A stretch of DNA of 64,000 bases. Origin: Plantibacter sp. PA-3-X8 (GTDB lineage: Bacteria > Actinomycetota > Actinomycetes > Actinomycetales > Microbacteriaceae). The stretch lies in the NCBI RefSeq assembly GCF_003856975.1, contig NZ_CP033107.1:496001-560000 (forward strand). The letters are read 5' to 3'. This document shows positions 49,983-63,461 of this stretch, piece after piece (the first letter of the stretch is position 1; the number at the start of each line of letters is the position of its first letter). Below the pieces are notes generated by a model. That model did not search any database and was not told the DNA's origin. It was given only the letters and a program-made list of their open reading frames with translations. A program made the translations under genes and the position numbers.

Positions 49983-52900
49983 TCACGCCCGGACGAGCAG
50001 GGTCGAGGAGCCGTCCTCCAGCCGCCGCACCTCGATGCGTTCGCCGATGCGCTGCTTCATCTCCTCGACGTGGCTGACGACGCCGACGACGCGGCCGCCG
50101 GCCGAGAGCCGACCGAGCTCGGCCATCACGGTGTCGAGCGTCTCGGGGTCGAGGCTGCCGAACCCTTCGTCGACGAAGAGCGTGCCGAGCTCGACACCGC
50201 CGGCCTCGCCCGTCACGACGTCCGCGAGCCCGAGTGCGAGGCAGAGCGAGGCGTAGAACGTCTCGCCACCGGACAGCGACTTCGGATCGCGACGCCGGTC
50301 GGTCCGGTGATCGTGCACCGTGAGCGACAATCCGACGCGCTGGCTGCGGGAGGGTCCTTCCTTGACGTCGCTGCGGACGAGCTCGTAGCGCCCGCCTGAC
50401 ATCGACTCCAGGCGCGCGTTCGCCGCCGCCACGACATCCTCGAAGCGGCGCAGGAGCACGTAGGTGCCGAGGGTGACCTTCGTGCTGTTCTCGCTGCCCG
50501 TGGCCGACACCACGTCGGCGAGGCGGACGACGGCCGCGGCCTCGCGGACCGCGTCGGCGTTCTCGTCGGCCGCCTCGGCGAGCGCCGTGCAGGCCGCCGC
50601 CGCGTTGGTCGCTCGTCGTGCGGAGACGGCGGCCGCTGCGGTCGCGGTTCCTGCCGCTGCTTCGGCGTCGGCCAGTCGTCGGGCCGTCGCTTCGACGTCG
50701 GGTGCGGCGGTACCGGCGACTCCGGCGATGGCCGGGCTCGCGAGTGCTTCCGCGTTCGCGGTCGTGTGACGCAGGTGGTCGGCCACCCGCGCCTCGGCGC
50801 TCGCCCGTTCGACCCCGTTCATGGCTGCGGCTTCCGCGGCCGCGCGGTCGGCGAACCCGGCCCGCTCGAGTCCCGCCTCCAGCTCGACCGCGCGCTCGGC
50901 GTCACGCAGGCGCCGGTCAGCGACGGTCGCTCGTGCCGCCGCGAGCAGGGACAGCGAGGAGAGCTCGGCCTCGAGCATCGCGTCGAGCTCGGCAAGTGAA
51001 GCCGCTCGACCGGCGAGGACACCGGCCACCTCGGCGCGGGCCTGCTCGTGGGCGCGCTGCGCGGCGGCGAGCCGCTCGGTCAGTGTCGCCCGAGTGGCGG
51101 TGCGTTCCGACACCGCGACCACGCCGGCCAGGTGCTCGTCCGCGAGGCGCCCGGCCTCCGCGACCTCGGCGTCCGCCTGCTCGGCAGTGACCACGGCCTC
51201 CGCGTACTGCCGGTCGGCCTCCGCAGCGGCCGCATCGACGGCCGCCCGCGCAGCGACCGGGTCGAAGCCGGTCGTCGCCGTCGAAGCGTCGGACGAGCCG
51301 GTTGCAGCCACGTCGCCCGGGTCGTCGGCCAGCGCGAGGAACTGCTCGACGAGGCGACGACGCTCCGCCCGGGCGATGTCCCGGGCATTCTGCGCCGACT
51401 GCATCGTCGCCTCGGCATCGGCCCGCGCGACGGATGCCGCTTCGACCGCGTCCGCGTCGGGGTGGTCTCCGTCGAGCACCGCGGGCGCCGGATGACTCAG
51501 CGAACCGCAGACGCTGCACGGCTCGCCGTCCCGCAAACCGGTGGCGAGTTCACCCGCCATGCCCTCGATCCTCCGGAGGCGCAGCGACGTCTCGACGTCG
51601 ATCGCCGCCTTCGCGGCCGTGGCGGCCTCGGTGACCTCGTCGGCGAGCCCCTCGAGGCGGTCGTCGGCCGCGTCCACCCGATCCAGCACCGCACGGCGTT
51701 CAGCCACGCGCTCGACGGACCGGGCGGCCCTGGCCGACTCGGTGGCCGCACGCGAGGCGCGCTCCGGTGCCGAGCTGAGCGCTGCCCGGCGGGCGTCCCG
51801 CCGGGTCTGTTCCGCAGCGAGCTCGACGAGCCGTTCGTCGACGGTCGCGAGCTCCTCGGTGAGTGCTGTGAGCGCGCGTTCGCGGTCGGCGTCGGCGGCT
51901 TCGAGGACGAGCACTGCCGCCATCGACGCCCGCTCGACGGTGAGGGATTCGCGGCGCCCGGCGACGGACGCGTCGTCGAGTGCGACGATCGCCTCGTCGG
52001 CCTGCTCCTCCATCGCGGTGAGCGACGCGATGGCATCCTGGAGCGCCGCCGATGCCGTGGCCGCTCCGGCGAGCGCGGACGCGACGGTGTCCGCCCGAGC
52101 CGCTGCCGCGATCCGTTCGGAGAGCCGCGCGACCGGTTCGTCGTCCACCGAGAGCAGCTCGCGCTCGGTCAGCAGCTCCGCGCGACGTTCGATGGACGCG
52201 AGCAGCGTCTGGGCCGCGGCGTGTTCGGTGCGAGCGCCCTCCAGGGCGACCCGCGCCTCGCCGGCGGTCGAGGCGTCGGCGGCGGCGTGGCGCTCGAGGA
52301 CGGCGACGATACGCGTGGCGTCACCGACGAGGTCTTCGGAATCGGCTTCGAGCGGGACCGCGAGGGTCGCGACGTCGGGATGTGGGTCGGGCTCCGCAGC
52401 CGACGGATCACCGGCAGTCGCGGGAGCACCTGAGTCGGCATCGACCGCCGCTGGGACGTCCATCCCGGCCGGGGTGTCCGCTCCCTTGCCCGCGACGAGT
52501 TCCCGTGCGTCGTCGAGTTCGGCCGCTCCAGCGAACCGGGCGATCGCGCGGCCCAGCGCCTCTCGTGCGCCTTCGATGTCGCGTTGGGCCTGCCGACGCT
52601 GCTCGACGAGGTGCTTGGCGACCCGCTCGTAGTGCTCCGTCCCGAACAGGGACCGGAGGAGCTCGCTGCGCTCCTCACCGCCGGCGGCGAGGAACTTCGC
52701 GAACTCGCCCTGCGGGAGGACGATGGTCTGGACGAACTGTTCCCGGGTGAGACCGACGATCCGGCTGATCTCAGGACCGATCTCCTGCGCGCGGGTCGAC
52801 AGGGTCTCTCCGGCCAGTGCGTCGGGATCGGTCAGGCGGACGAGGGTGGCGCTCGCCTGCTGCGGTGTGAAGCCGGCACCGCGCTGCTTCGGCCGCTGGT

Positions 52901-53192
52901 AGGCCGGCGTCCGCCGCACCCGGTACACGCCGGATCCGGTCTCGAAGACGAGTTCCACGAACGGTTCCGTCCCGGGCTGCGCGTGGTGCGAGTGGAGGCG
53001 GTCCTTGCTGGCCCCCGTACCGGCGAGTTCGCCGTACAGCCCGAACACGATGGCGTCGATGATCGTGGACTTGCCGGCTCCGGTCGGGCCCTCCAGGAGG
53101 AACAGACCAGCCCGCCCGAGTTCGACGAAGTCGATGGTGTGCTCACCGGCGTACGGTCCGATGGCCTGCAGCGTCAGTCGGTGCAGGCGCAT
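49983..53192 (-). CDS. sbcC: Exonuclease subunit SbcC (Rad50-like ATPase)
   Basis: SMC-like ATPase partner of SbcD that opens and cleaves hairpin and blocked DNA ends. 1069 aa. The N-terminus has Walker A GPTGAGKST (about residues 35-43) and a Q-loop. Long alanine-rich coiled coils are interrupted by the zinc-hook Cys559-Ser-Val-Cys562. The C-terminus has the ABC signature SLSGGETFYASL and Walker B LFVDEGFGSLD. ATG at 53192 overlaps the sbcD stop (TGATG). Ends at VRA. Confidence 0.95.
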   Translation of the reverse strand: MRLHRLTLQAIGPYAGEHTIDFVELGRAGLFLLEGPTGAGKSTIIDAIVFGLYGELAGTGASKDRLHSHHAQPGTEPFVELVFETGSGVYRVRRTPAYQRPKQRGAGFTPQQASATLVRLTDPDALAGETLSTRAQEIGPEISRIVGLTREQFVQTIVLPQGEFAKFLAAGGEERSELLRSLFGTEHYERVAKHLVEQRRQAQRDIEGAREALGRAIARFAGAAELDDARELVAGKGADTPAGMDVPAAVDADSGAPATAGDPSAAEPDPHPDVATLAVPLEADSEDLVGDATRIVAVLERHAAADASTAGEARVALEGARTEHAAAQTLLASIERRAELLTERELLSVDDEPVARLSERIAAAARADTVASALAGAATASAALQDAIASLTAMEEQADEAIVALDDASVAGRRESLTVERASMAAVLVLEAADADRERALTALTEELATVDERLVELAAEQTRRDARRAALSSAPERASRAATESARAARSVERVAERRAVLDRVDAADDRLEGLADEVTEAATAAKAAIDVETSLRLRRIEGMAGELATGLRDGEPCSVCGSLSHPAPAVLDGDHPDADAVEAASVARADAEATMQSAQNARDIARAERRRLVEQFLALADDPGDVAATGSSDASTATTGFDPVAARAAVDAAAAEADRQYAEAVVTAEQADAEVAEAGRLADEHLAGVVAVSERTATRATLTERLAAAQRAHEQARAEVAGVLAGRAASLAELDAMLEAELSSLSLLAAARATVADRRLRDAERAVELEAGLERAGFADRAAAEAAAMNGVERASAEARVADHLRHTTANAEALASPAIAGVAGTAAPDVEATARRLADAEAAAGTATAAAAVSARRATNAAAACTALAEAADENADAVREAAAVVRLADVVSATGSENSTKVTLGTYVLLRRFEDVVAAANARLESMSGGRYELVRSDVKEGPSRSQRVGLSLTVHDHRTDRRRDPKSLSGGETFYASLCLALGLADVVTGEAGGVELGTLFVDEGFGSLDPETLDTVMAELGRLSAGGRVVGVVSHVEEMKQRIGERIEVRRLEDGSSTLLVRA

Positions 53193-54361
53193 CAGGCACT
53201 CACCTCCGCGGCGAGTGCTGCCTCGTTCGCCGCCGCGATGAGCTCCCGCTCGCGAGTGGTCGCCGGTGCACCCGTCGCGTACTCGATGAACTCGGCGGTG
53301 ACTTCGACCGGGTCGGAGACCGCCGTGACGGCTGCGGCGCGAGTCTCCTCGGAACGGTTCGCCGGCGCGTGCGACCAGACGAGCAGGTGCGGGAAGCGCC
53401 GGGTCAGCGTCGCGTACAGCTCCGGTGGCCGGACATCGTCGGTGACCGTGGCGCGCACCCAGGCGTCGACGGCGTCGTCTCCCGTGGGGCCCTGCAGCTC
53501 CGCGAGGGTTCCGGTGACGTCGACGAGCCGACGGGGCACCGGCGCCGGCAGCAGCTCCAGGTGCACGGAGCCGTCGGCGGCGAGGTCGACCAGCACGCTC
53601 GACTTCACCTGGTTGCGTTCGGAGAAGGAGTAGGCGAGCGGCGACCCGGAGTACCGCATGCGTTCGACGCCCGTCGCGGCCCCGACGCGCTGCGCACCGT
53701 GGAGGTGGCCGAGCGCGACGTAGTCGAAGTCGTCGAACAGCTGGGCGGGCACCGCATCGACCCCGCCGATCCGGATGTCGCGTTCGCTGTCGCTCGCGAG
53801 ACCACCGATGACGAAGGCATGCGCAGCCACGACCGATCGGACCGTTCCGTGCTCGCGACGCTGCGCGAGATCGGCTCGGACGCGTTCGAGGGCTGCACCC
53901 ATGACGGCGGCGTGCGACCGCGCGAGCGGCTGGTCGTCCGGGGCGAGCACCCCTCGCGCGGTGTCGGGGTCGAGGTAGGGCAGCGGGTAGAAGGCGACGG
54001 GCCCGTGTTCGTCGTCCACCAGGACCGGTTCGCCGACCCGCGCGAGGTCGGCTCGGATGTCGATCCCGTCGCGCAGCATGGCGGCGCCGAAACCGAGCCG
54101 GATGGCCGAATCATGGTTGCCCGGGGCGAGGATGACGCGGGTGCGGCCAGCAAGCCGCCCGAGCGACTCCGACAGCAGCGTCACCGCCTCGACCGGCGGG
54201 ATGGCGCGGTCGTAGATGTCGCCGGCGACGAGGAGGACGTCGACCTCGTGGTCCACGACCGTCTGCTCGAGGTGCGCCAGGAAGTCGCGTTGGAAGGGGA
54301 GCAGGTCGACCCCGTGCAGCGAACGGCCGAGGTGCCAGTCCGAGGTGTGGAGGATCCGCAT
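53192..54361 (-). CDS. sbcD: Exonuclease subunit SbcD (Mre11-like nuclease)
   Basis: Metallophosphoesterase nuclease, 389 aa. The metal-binding motifs are complete: TSDWHLG (about residues 7-13), VAGDIYD, LAPGNHDSA, VAAHAFV and YVALGHLHGAQ. The C-terminal capping domain ends at AAEVSA. The ATG at 54361 is chosen because a TAGCAT -10 box lies seven bases upstream; the frame is open to 54391. Operon with sbcC. Confidence 0.95.
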   Translation of the reverse strand: MRILHTSDWHLGRSLHGVDLLPFQRDFLAHLEQTVVDHEVDVLLVAGDIYDRAIPPVEAVTLLSESLGRLAGRTRVILAPGNHDSAIRLGFGAAMLRDGIDIRADLARVGEPVLVDDEHGPVAFYPLPYLDPDTARGVLAPDDQPLARSHAAVMGAALERVRADLAQRREHGTVRSVVAAHAFVIGGLASDSERDIRIGGVDAVPAQLFDDFDYVALGHLHGAQRVGAATGVERMRYSGSPLAYSFSERNQVKSSVLVDLAADGSVHLELLPAPVPRRLVDVTGTLAELQGPTGDDAVDAWVRATVTDDVRPPELYATLTRRFPHLLVWSHAPANRSEETRAAAVTAVSDPVEVTAEFIEYATGAPATTRERELIAAANEAALAAEVSA

Positions 54362-54374
54362 GACAGCAATGCTA
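54362..54374 (-). promoter_or_regulatory. Leaderless-type -10 box of sbcD
   Basis: Minus-strand TAGCAT (54374-54369), seven bases, then ATG at 54361. Confidence 0.55.
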
Positions 54375-54424
54375 GGCCGAGCCGCCGACACCTCGCCGCG
54401 CCCCGGACGGCACCCGGACGAACG

Positions 54425-54458
54425 ACAGCAGGGCGTCGCTCTCGCGACGCCCTGCTGT
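54425..54458 (-). terminator. Strong hairpin terminator of hup
   Basis: ACAGCAGGGCGTCGC (54425-54439) pairs perfectly with GCGACGCCCTGCTGT (54444-54458) around TCTC. It lies 63 bases past the hup stop and just before the sbcD promoter, so it would insulate sbcD from hup transcription. Confidence 0.75.
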
Positions 54459-54521
54459 GTGGTCTGAACCGGCGGAGTGTCTCCGCGGTCCGAGTCCGTG
54501 CGGGCTCGCGCCCGCGACGAC

Positions 54522-54803
54522 TTACTTGACGGAAGCCTTGAGCTTCGAGCCGGCGGTCACCTTGACGCGCTTGCCGGCCGGGATCTGGATCTCGGCGCCG
54601 GTCTGCGGGTTGCGGCCCGTGCGAGCGGCGGTGTCGGTCTGCTCGAAGGCGATCCAACCCGGGATCGAGACCTTGCCGCCCGTGGCGACGGTCTCAGCGA
54701 CGGTGGTGAACAGCGCGTCGACAACGCTGCCGACGGTCGCCTGGCTCTGGCCGGTCGATGCGGCGATGGCGGCGACGAGTTCGGTCTTGTTCAAATTTGC
54801 CAT
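54522..54803 (-). CDS. hup: HU-family DNA-binding protein
   Basis: 93-aa nucleoid protein. N-terminal helices MANLNKTELVAAIAASTGQS, then the beta-arm region with the conserved ARTGRNPQTGAEIQIPAG and the C-terminal KVTAGSKLKASVK. It is the short HU form without the lysine-rich tail of mycobacterial HupB. GAGGAGG lies nine bases before the ATG at 54803. Own promoter region and strong terminator, hence monocistronic and probably highly expressed. Confidence 0.95.
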   Translation of the reverse strand: MANLNKTELVAAIAASTGQSQATVGSVVDALFTTVAETVATGGKVSIPGWIAFEQTDTAARTGRNPQTGAEIQIPAGKRVKVTAGSKLKASVK

Positions 54804-54902
54804 TGTGAGGGTCCTCCTCGGACGTTGCTGCAACGTACAGCTGATGTGTTGGTAGCGAAGGTGTCGCTGATACGGCACCAACTGGTCGGTGTGACCGCCT
54901 CG

Positions 54903-54935
54903 AATGTAGCAGCAATCCGCGAGATTTCGCGGATT
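54903..54935 (-). promoter_or_regulatory. hup promoter with palindromic element
   Basis: On the minus strand TACATT (54908-54903) is a likely -10 box. AATCCGCG-AGATTT-CGCGGATT (54914-54935), a perfect inverted repeat, covers the -35 region. Leader to the ATG is about 90 bases. Confidence 0.5.
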
Positions 54936-55006
54936 TCTCCGCTCTACGCGGACAATCGGGCCTGCGTGTCGGTCGTTTCCCAGCTGGGAGCCGTCGGTGT
55001 GGCCGC

Positions 55007-56398
55007 TCAGCGGACCCCGATGACGCTGTGCCCGGCAGCTCGCGACAGCAACCACGCCTCGATCGTCGGGAAGAGGGTCAGGACGGCGATCGCGAGGAAC
55101 GCGAACTGATACGGCAGCAGCTGGCCGCCACCGACCCCGTCCTCGAGGGAGAATCCGGTCGTCAGCAGGATCGCTCCGACGGCGACACCGAAGCCGCTCG
55201 CGACCTGTTGCAGGGTCGAGTTGAGGGTGTTGGCGCGAGACATCGCAGCGGGTTCGACGTCGGCGAAGGTGATGGTGTTGTACGCCGTGAAGCCGATCGA
55301 CCGGGCGACCCCGCTGAGGAAGAGCAGCAGTGCCATGAGCACGATCGACGTGTCAGCGGTGAGGAACGCCATCCCGGCCATGCACAGGACTCCGATCAGG
55401 TTCGACGACACGAGCACCAGACGGAATCCGAACCGCCGCAGCATCCAGGTCGTCGCCGGCTTGATCGCGAGGTTGCCGGCGAAGAGGAAGAGCACCATCG
55501 AACCGGCCTGGACGGGCGTCCAGCCGAATGCGTCCTGGAAGAGCAGCGGCAGGAGGAAGGGGACGGCGCTGATGGTGAGCCGGTAGACGCTGCCCCCGGC
55601 GTTGGCCAGACGGAAGGTCTCGATGCGCAGCGAGCGGAGGTCGACGAATGGGTGGGGGGCACGGAACAGGTGCCGGATCGCGAGGGCGAGCAGGACGACA
55701 CCTGCCACGAGCGACCCGATGAACCACCGGGCGTCGAACCCGGCGCCGGACACCAGGGACGCCGCCACGAGGAGCGACGCGAGCCCGACGCAGGCGAGCG
55801 ACAGGCCGAGCCAGTCGAGCGGAGGCACCTCGTCGGCGGCGAAGTCGGGGACGATGCGGAGCGCCACGATGAAGGCGACCACACCGATCGGCACGTTGAT
55901 GAGGAAGATCCAGTGCCAGGAGGCGTACTGGGTGATCACCCCACCGAGGAACGGCGCGATGATCGGGGCGGCGAGGGCGGGCCACGTCAGGAGGGCGATG
56001 GCCTGGATCAACCGCTCCTTGGGCGTCACCCGGAGCACGGCCAAGCGGCCGACCGGCACCATCAACGCCCCGCCGACACCCTGGAGCACCCGGAAGCCGA
56101 CGAGCATCGGCAGGCTCGAGCTCAACGCGCACAGCACGGAGGCGATCGTGAACACCGCGATCGCAAGTGCGAAGATGCGCTTGGCACCGAACCGGTCCGT
56201 CAGCCAGCCGCTGACGGGGATGAGGACAGCGACCGTGAGCAGCAACGCGGTGACCGCGAGCCCCACGGCCGTCGACGAGGTCCCGAGGTCGCGCGCGATG
56301 CTCGGGGCAGCTGTGGTGAGGATGGTCCCGTCGAGGTTCTCCATGAAGAAGCAGCCGGCGACCAGGAGGGCGATGGCTCGTTGCGTGCGGACGTCCAG
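55007..56398 (-). CDS. MFS exporter of the DHA2 (EmrB/QacA) type, probable CTG start
   Basis: Fourteen-helix-type drug exporter, about 463 aa. The DHA2 hallmark FFMENLDGTILTTAAPSIA lies in the first helix, then GWLTDRFGAKRIF (motif A), GFRVLQGVGGALMVPVGR (motif B/C) and HWIFLINVPIG. The first ATG (56344) falls inside helix 1 and would delete half of it (residues AIALLVAGCFF). Upstream in frame, GAGGAGG (56410-56404) lies five bases before CTG at 56398, giving MDVRTQRAIALLVAG. No ATG, GTG or TTG occurs in that stretch. Confidence 0.82.
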   Translation of the reverse strand: MDVRTQRAIALLVAGCFFMENLDGTILTTAAPSIARDLGTSSTAVGLAVTALLLTVAVLIPVSGWLTDRFGAKRIFALAIAVFTIASVLCALSSSLPMLVGFRVLQGVGGALMVPVGRLAVLRVTPKERLIQAIALLTWPALAAPIIAPFLGGVITQYASWHWIFLINVPIGVVAFIVALRIVPDFAADEVPPLDWLGLSLACVGLASLLVAASLVSGAGFDARWFIGSLVAGVVLLALAIRHLFRAPHPFVDLRSLRIETFRLANAGGSVYRLTISAVPFLLPLLFQDAFGWTPVQAGSMVLFLFAGNLAIKPATTWMLRRFGFRLVLVSSNLIGVLCMAGMAFLTADTSIVLMALLLFLSGVARSIGFTAYNTITFADVEPAAMSRANTLNSTLQQVASGFGVAVGAILLTTGFSLEDGVGGGQLLPYQFAFLAIAVLTLFPTIEAWLLSRAAGHSVIGVR

Positions 56399-56458
56399 CA
56401 GCGCCTCCTCGATGGATGTGGGAATCGTTCGATCCTTGCAGCTGTCGCCGACAACGCG

Positions 56459-56490
56459 AAAAGGCCGCCCGCGATGCGGACGGCCCTTTC
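56459..56490 (-). terminator. Terminator of rpmB-rpmG-rpsN
   Basis: GGCCGCCCGC (56463-56472) pairs with GCGGACGGCC (56476-56485) around three bases. On the minus strand it is followed by TTTTCGCG. It lies about 55 bases after the rpsN stop and overlaps the upstream region of the MFS gene. Confidence 0.75.
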
Positions 56491-56539
56491 GGTGTTGCGA
56501 TGCTGTGTCAGCGGAATGTGAGCTCCGACTGAGCGGGTG

Positions 56540-56845
56540 TTACCAGCTCGACTTGCGGACGCCGGGCAGTTCGCCCTTGTGCGCCATGTCGCGGAAGCGA
56601 ACGCGGCTGATGCCGAACTTCGAGAGGTTGCCTCGCGGGCGACCGTCGATCGCGTCGCGGTTGCGGAGGCGAACCGGCGAAGCGTTGCGAGGAAGCTTCT
56701 GCAGGCCGAGGCGAGCTGCTTCACGCGACTCGTCGGTCCCGGCGGGGTCGACGAGAGCCTTCTTCAGCTCGGCGCGCTTCGTGGCGTAGCGGTCGACGAT
56801 AACCTTGCGCTGCTCGTTACGGGCGATCTTGCTCTTCTTAGCCAT
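56540..56845 (-). CDS. rpsN: 30S ribosomal protein S14, zinc-independent long form
   Basis: 101 aa, [20 protein letters not shown] at the start and [11 protein letters not shown] at the end. It is the long S14 lacking the CxxC zinc-binding cysteines of the 61-aa form. Last gene of rpmB-rpmG-rpsN, with two bases between the rpmG stop and this ATG and a GAGAGGAGC Shine-Dalgarno inside the rpmG end. Confidence 0.96.
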   Translation of the reverse strand: MAKKSKIARNEQRKVIVDRYATKRAELKKALVDPAGTDESREAARLGLQKLPRNASPVRLRNRDAIDGRPRGNLSKFGISRVRFRDMAHKGELPGVRKSSW

Positions 56846-56847
56846 GT

Positions 56848-57015
56848 TTAGCGCTCCTCTCGGAATTCAACGTGCTTGCGCACTACGGGGTCGTACTTCT
56901 TGAGCACGAGACGGTCTGGGTTGTTGCGACGGTTCTTCTTGGTCACGTACGTGTAACCGGTACCAGCCGTCGAACGGAGCTTGATGATTGGACGGACGTC
57001 CTGCTGCTTAGCCAT
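56848..57015 (-). CDS. rpmG: 50S ribosomal protein L33, cysteine-free form
   Basis: 55 aa: begins [20 protein letters not shown], contains [15 protein letters not shown] and ends [11 protein letters not shown]. No cysteines are present, so this is the zinc-independent type. The ATG overlaps the rpmB stop by one base. It is too short for most gene callers' length limits but clear by sequence. Confidence 0.95.
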   Translation of the reverse strand: MAKQQDVRPIIKLRSTAGTGYTYVTKKNRRNNPDRLVLKKYDPVVRKHVEFREER

Positions 57016-57251
57016 TAGATCTTCACCCCACGAGCGAGAATGTCCTTGACGACGGATTCGATGCCACGGGCGTCGATCACCTTGATGCCCTTGGCGGACA
57101 CCTTGAGGGTGACGTTACGACGCAGCGAGGGCACGTAGTAGGTCTTCTTCTGCACGTTCGGGTCGAAGCGGCGCTTCGTGCGACGGTGCGAGTGCGAGAT
57201 GTTGTGACCGAAGCCGGGAACGGCTCCTGTCACCTGGCACACTGCTGCCAT
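57015..57251 (-). CDS. rpmB: 50S ribosomal protein L28, single-cysteine form
   Basis: 78 aa: [20 protein letters not shown] at the start, [14 protein letters not shown], and [12 protein letters not shown] at the end. Only one cysteine remains (no CxxC pair), the zinc-independent type. AAGGAG lies nine bases before the ATG at 57251. First gene of the operon. Its leader contains an inverted repeat TGTGGAC (57355-57361) / GTCCACA (57369-57375). Confidence 0.95.
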   Translation of the reverse strand: MAAVCQVTGAVPGFGHNISHSHRRTKRRFDPNVQKKTYYVPSLRRNVTLKVSAKGIKVIDARGIESVVKDILARGVKI

Positions 57252-57385
57252 AGTAGTTTCTCCTTCATTACCGCAGGGCGACTGCCCTGCCCAAGATCTC
57301 TTGTCGGCGTGCGCGATCCCGATCTGCGTGAGCGGTGGGGGATCGTGAACACGATGTGGACATGGAGCGTCCACACCAAGGGTCA

Positions 57386-57414
57386 AGCGTACGCTGTGAC
57401 CAGGCGTTTTGCAA
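57386..57414 (-). promoter_or_regulatory. Promoter of rpmB-rpmG-rpsN
   Basis: On the minus strand, TTGCAA (57414-57409), a 17-base spacer and TACGCT (57391-57386) form a near-ideal housekeeping promoter. Leader of about 130 bases. No Zur-type palindrome is visible. Confidence 0.65.
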
Positions 57415-57433
57415 ATTCGTGTTTCTACAACTC

Positions 57434-57472
57434 AACGCGCTGTGCGTGTTAACGCGCTGCGCATGTTAACGC
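57434..57472. repeat. 17-bp short tandem repeat beyond the rRNA terminator
   Basis: AACGCGCTGTGCGTGTT (57434-57450) is followed directly by AACGCGCTGCGCATGTT and then AACGC. Two substitutions separate the full units. Confidence 0.75.
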
Positions 57473-57473
57473 A

Positions 57474-57506
57474 AAATGGCCACCCAAGAACCTTGGGTGG
57501 CCATTT
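57474..57506 (-). terminator. Terminator of the rRNA operon
   Basis: AAATGGCCACCCAAG (57474-57488) and CTTGGGTGGCCATTT (57492-57506) form a perfect 15-bp stem with a three-base loop. On the minus strand it follows the 5S 3' end by about 10 bases and is trailed by TTGCGTT. Confidence 0.9.
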
Positions 57507-57516
57507 CAACGAAGAA

Positions 57517-57635
57517 GTCCGGCGGTGTCCTACTCTCCCACAGGGTCCCCCCTGCAGTACCATCGGCGCAAAGAGTCTTAGCTTCCGGGTTCGGAATGTG
57601 ACCGGGCGTTTCCCTCTCGCTATGGCCGCCGAAAC
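57517..57635 (-). rRNA. rrf: 5S ribosomal RNA
   Basis: On the minus strand the sequence contains CGGCGGCCATAGCGAGAGGG, then CATTCCGAACCCGGAAGC, CGCCGATGGTACTGCAGGGG and the closing GGGAGAGTAGGACACCGCCG. These are the conserved 5S arms. Ends are estimated to within a few bases. Confidence 0.95.
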
Positions 57636-57777
57636 ACTATTGATGTATCAAAGTGAACAAGCAAACCAACACGCTGTGCGAACACAGTGGTGTTGTTTGC
57701 GGGTTCTCGACCGTACATCGAGAACCACTCAGTGGACGCGTAGCATCTTCGTATTCAAACAAAGAAAGTGTTATCAA

Positions 57778-62859
<5,082 letters not shown>

Positions 62860-63145
62860 TGTTGAATTGCACGACCACCGAAGTGACCGGCACATTTCGC
62901 GCACCATGCCACCGGAATAGGTGAACACGATGCAAGTTTGAAACTGACAGAACAAATCATTACTGACTTGCTTTGTTTTGTTTAAATGTTTTCCAAAGGA
63001 ATCTCTTACAACATCAACCAACCGAAAAGGAAGGCATCAATTGCACGAGGTTTTTGGCATTTGACATTGTGCACGCTGTTGAGTTCTCAAGGATCGGATG
63101 CTCCTGCCTTTGGCCATCACGACCGCCCTGCAGGGCAACTTCTCT
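62860..63145 (-). other. Leader of the rRNA operon
   Basis: Untranslated rrn leader. TTGAGAACTCAACAGCGTGC (minus strand, about 63070-63090) is the antitermination-type motif of actinobacterial rrn leaders. The palindrome GCCCTGCAGGGC lies near the start of the transcript at about 63125-63136. No gene here. Confidence 0.7.
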
Positions 63146-63173
63146 ATCTTACATCTTCCCGGCTTGTTGTCAA
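63146..63173 (-). promoter_or_regulatory. rRNA operon promoter
   Basis: On the minus strand, TTGACA (63173-63168), a 16-base spacer and TAAGAT (63151-63146). Transcription would start near 63140, about 280 bases before 16S. Confidence 0.8.
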
Positions 63174-63397
63174 CTCGGCGTTTCAGCCGCTCTGCGAACA
63201 GAGTCATGCTGAGCACGAGTGACACCAGGAGGAAGTCATCCAACCGAGACTTGAAACGGTAACATCGAAATGTTCTCGCTTTTGGCTGGGGATTGTCCCC
63301 GCTTGAGGCCGAGAAGCTCTTCCGCTTCCCGCACCTTTGGGGTGACGAGTGATTACTCTACGTGTGTCTCGGGATCGTGGCAAATTCCGCTTGCATC

Positions 63398-63414
63398 CCG
63401 GGCGTGTCGCCCGG
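63398..63414 (-). terminator. Hairpin after the partial gene at the window end
   Basis: CCGGGCG (63398-63404) pairs with CGCCCGG (63408-63414) around a three-base loop, 47 bases past the minus-strand stop at 63462. No U-run. Confidence 0.4.
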
Positions 63415-63461
63415 AATCACGCGGTTTTCGCCGAGGGGGCCGTGAACCGGTCGGCGCAGGG

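Noticed and set aside
57252..57420. Zur box upstream of rpmB
   Set aside because: The only inverted repeat (TGTGGAC/GTCCACA) does not resemble a Fur/Zur site and lies well downstream of the promoter.
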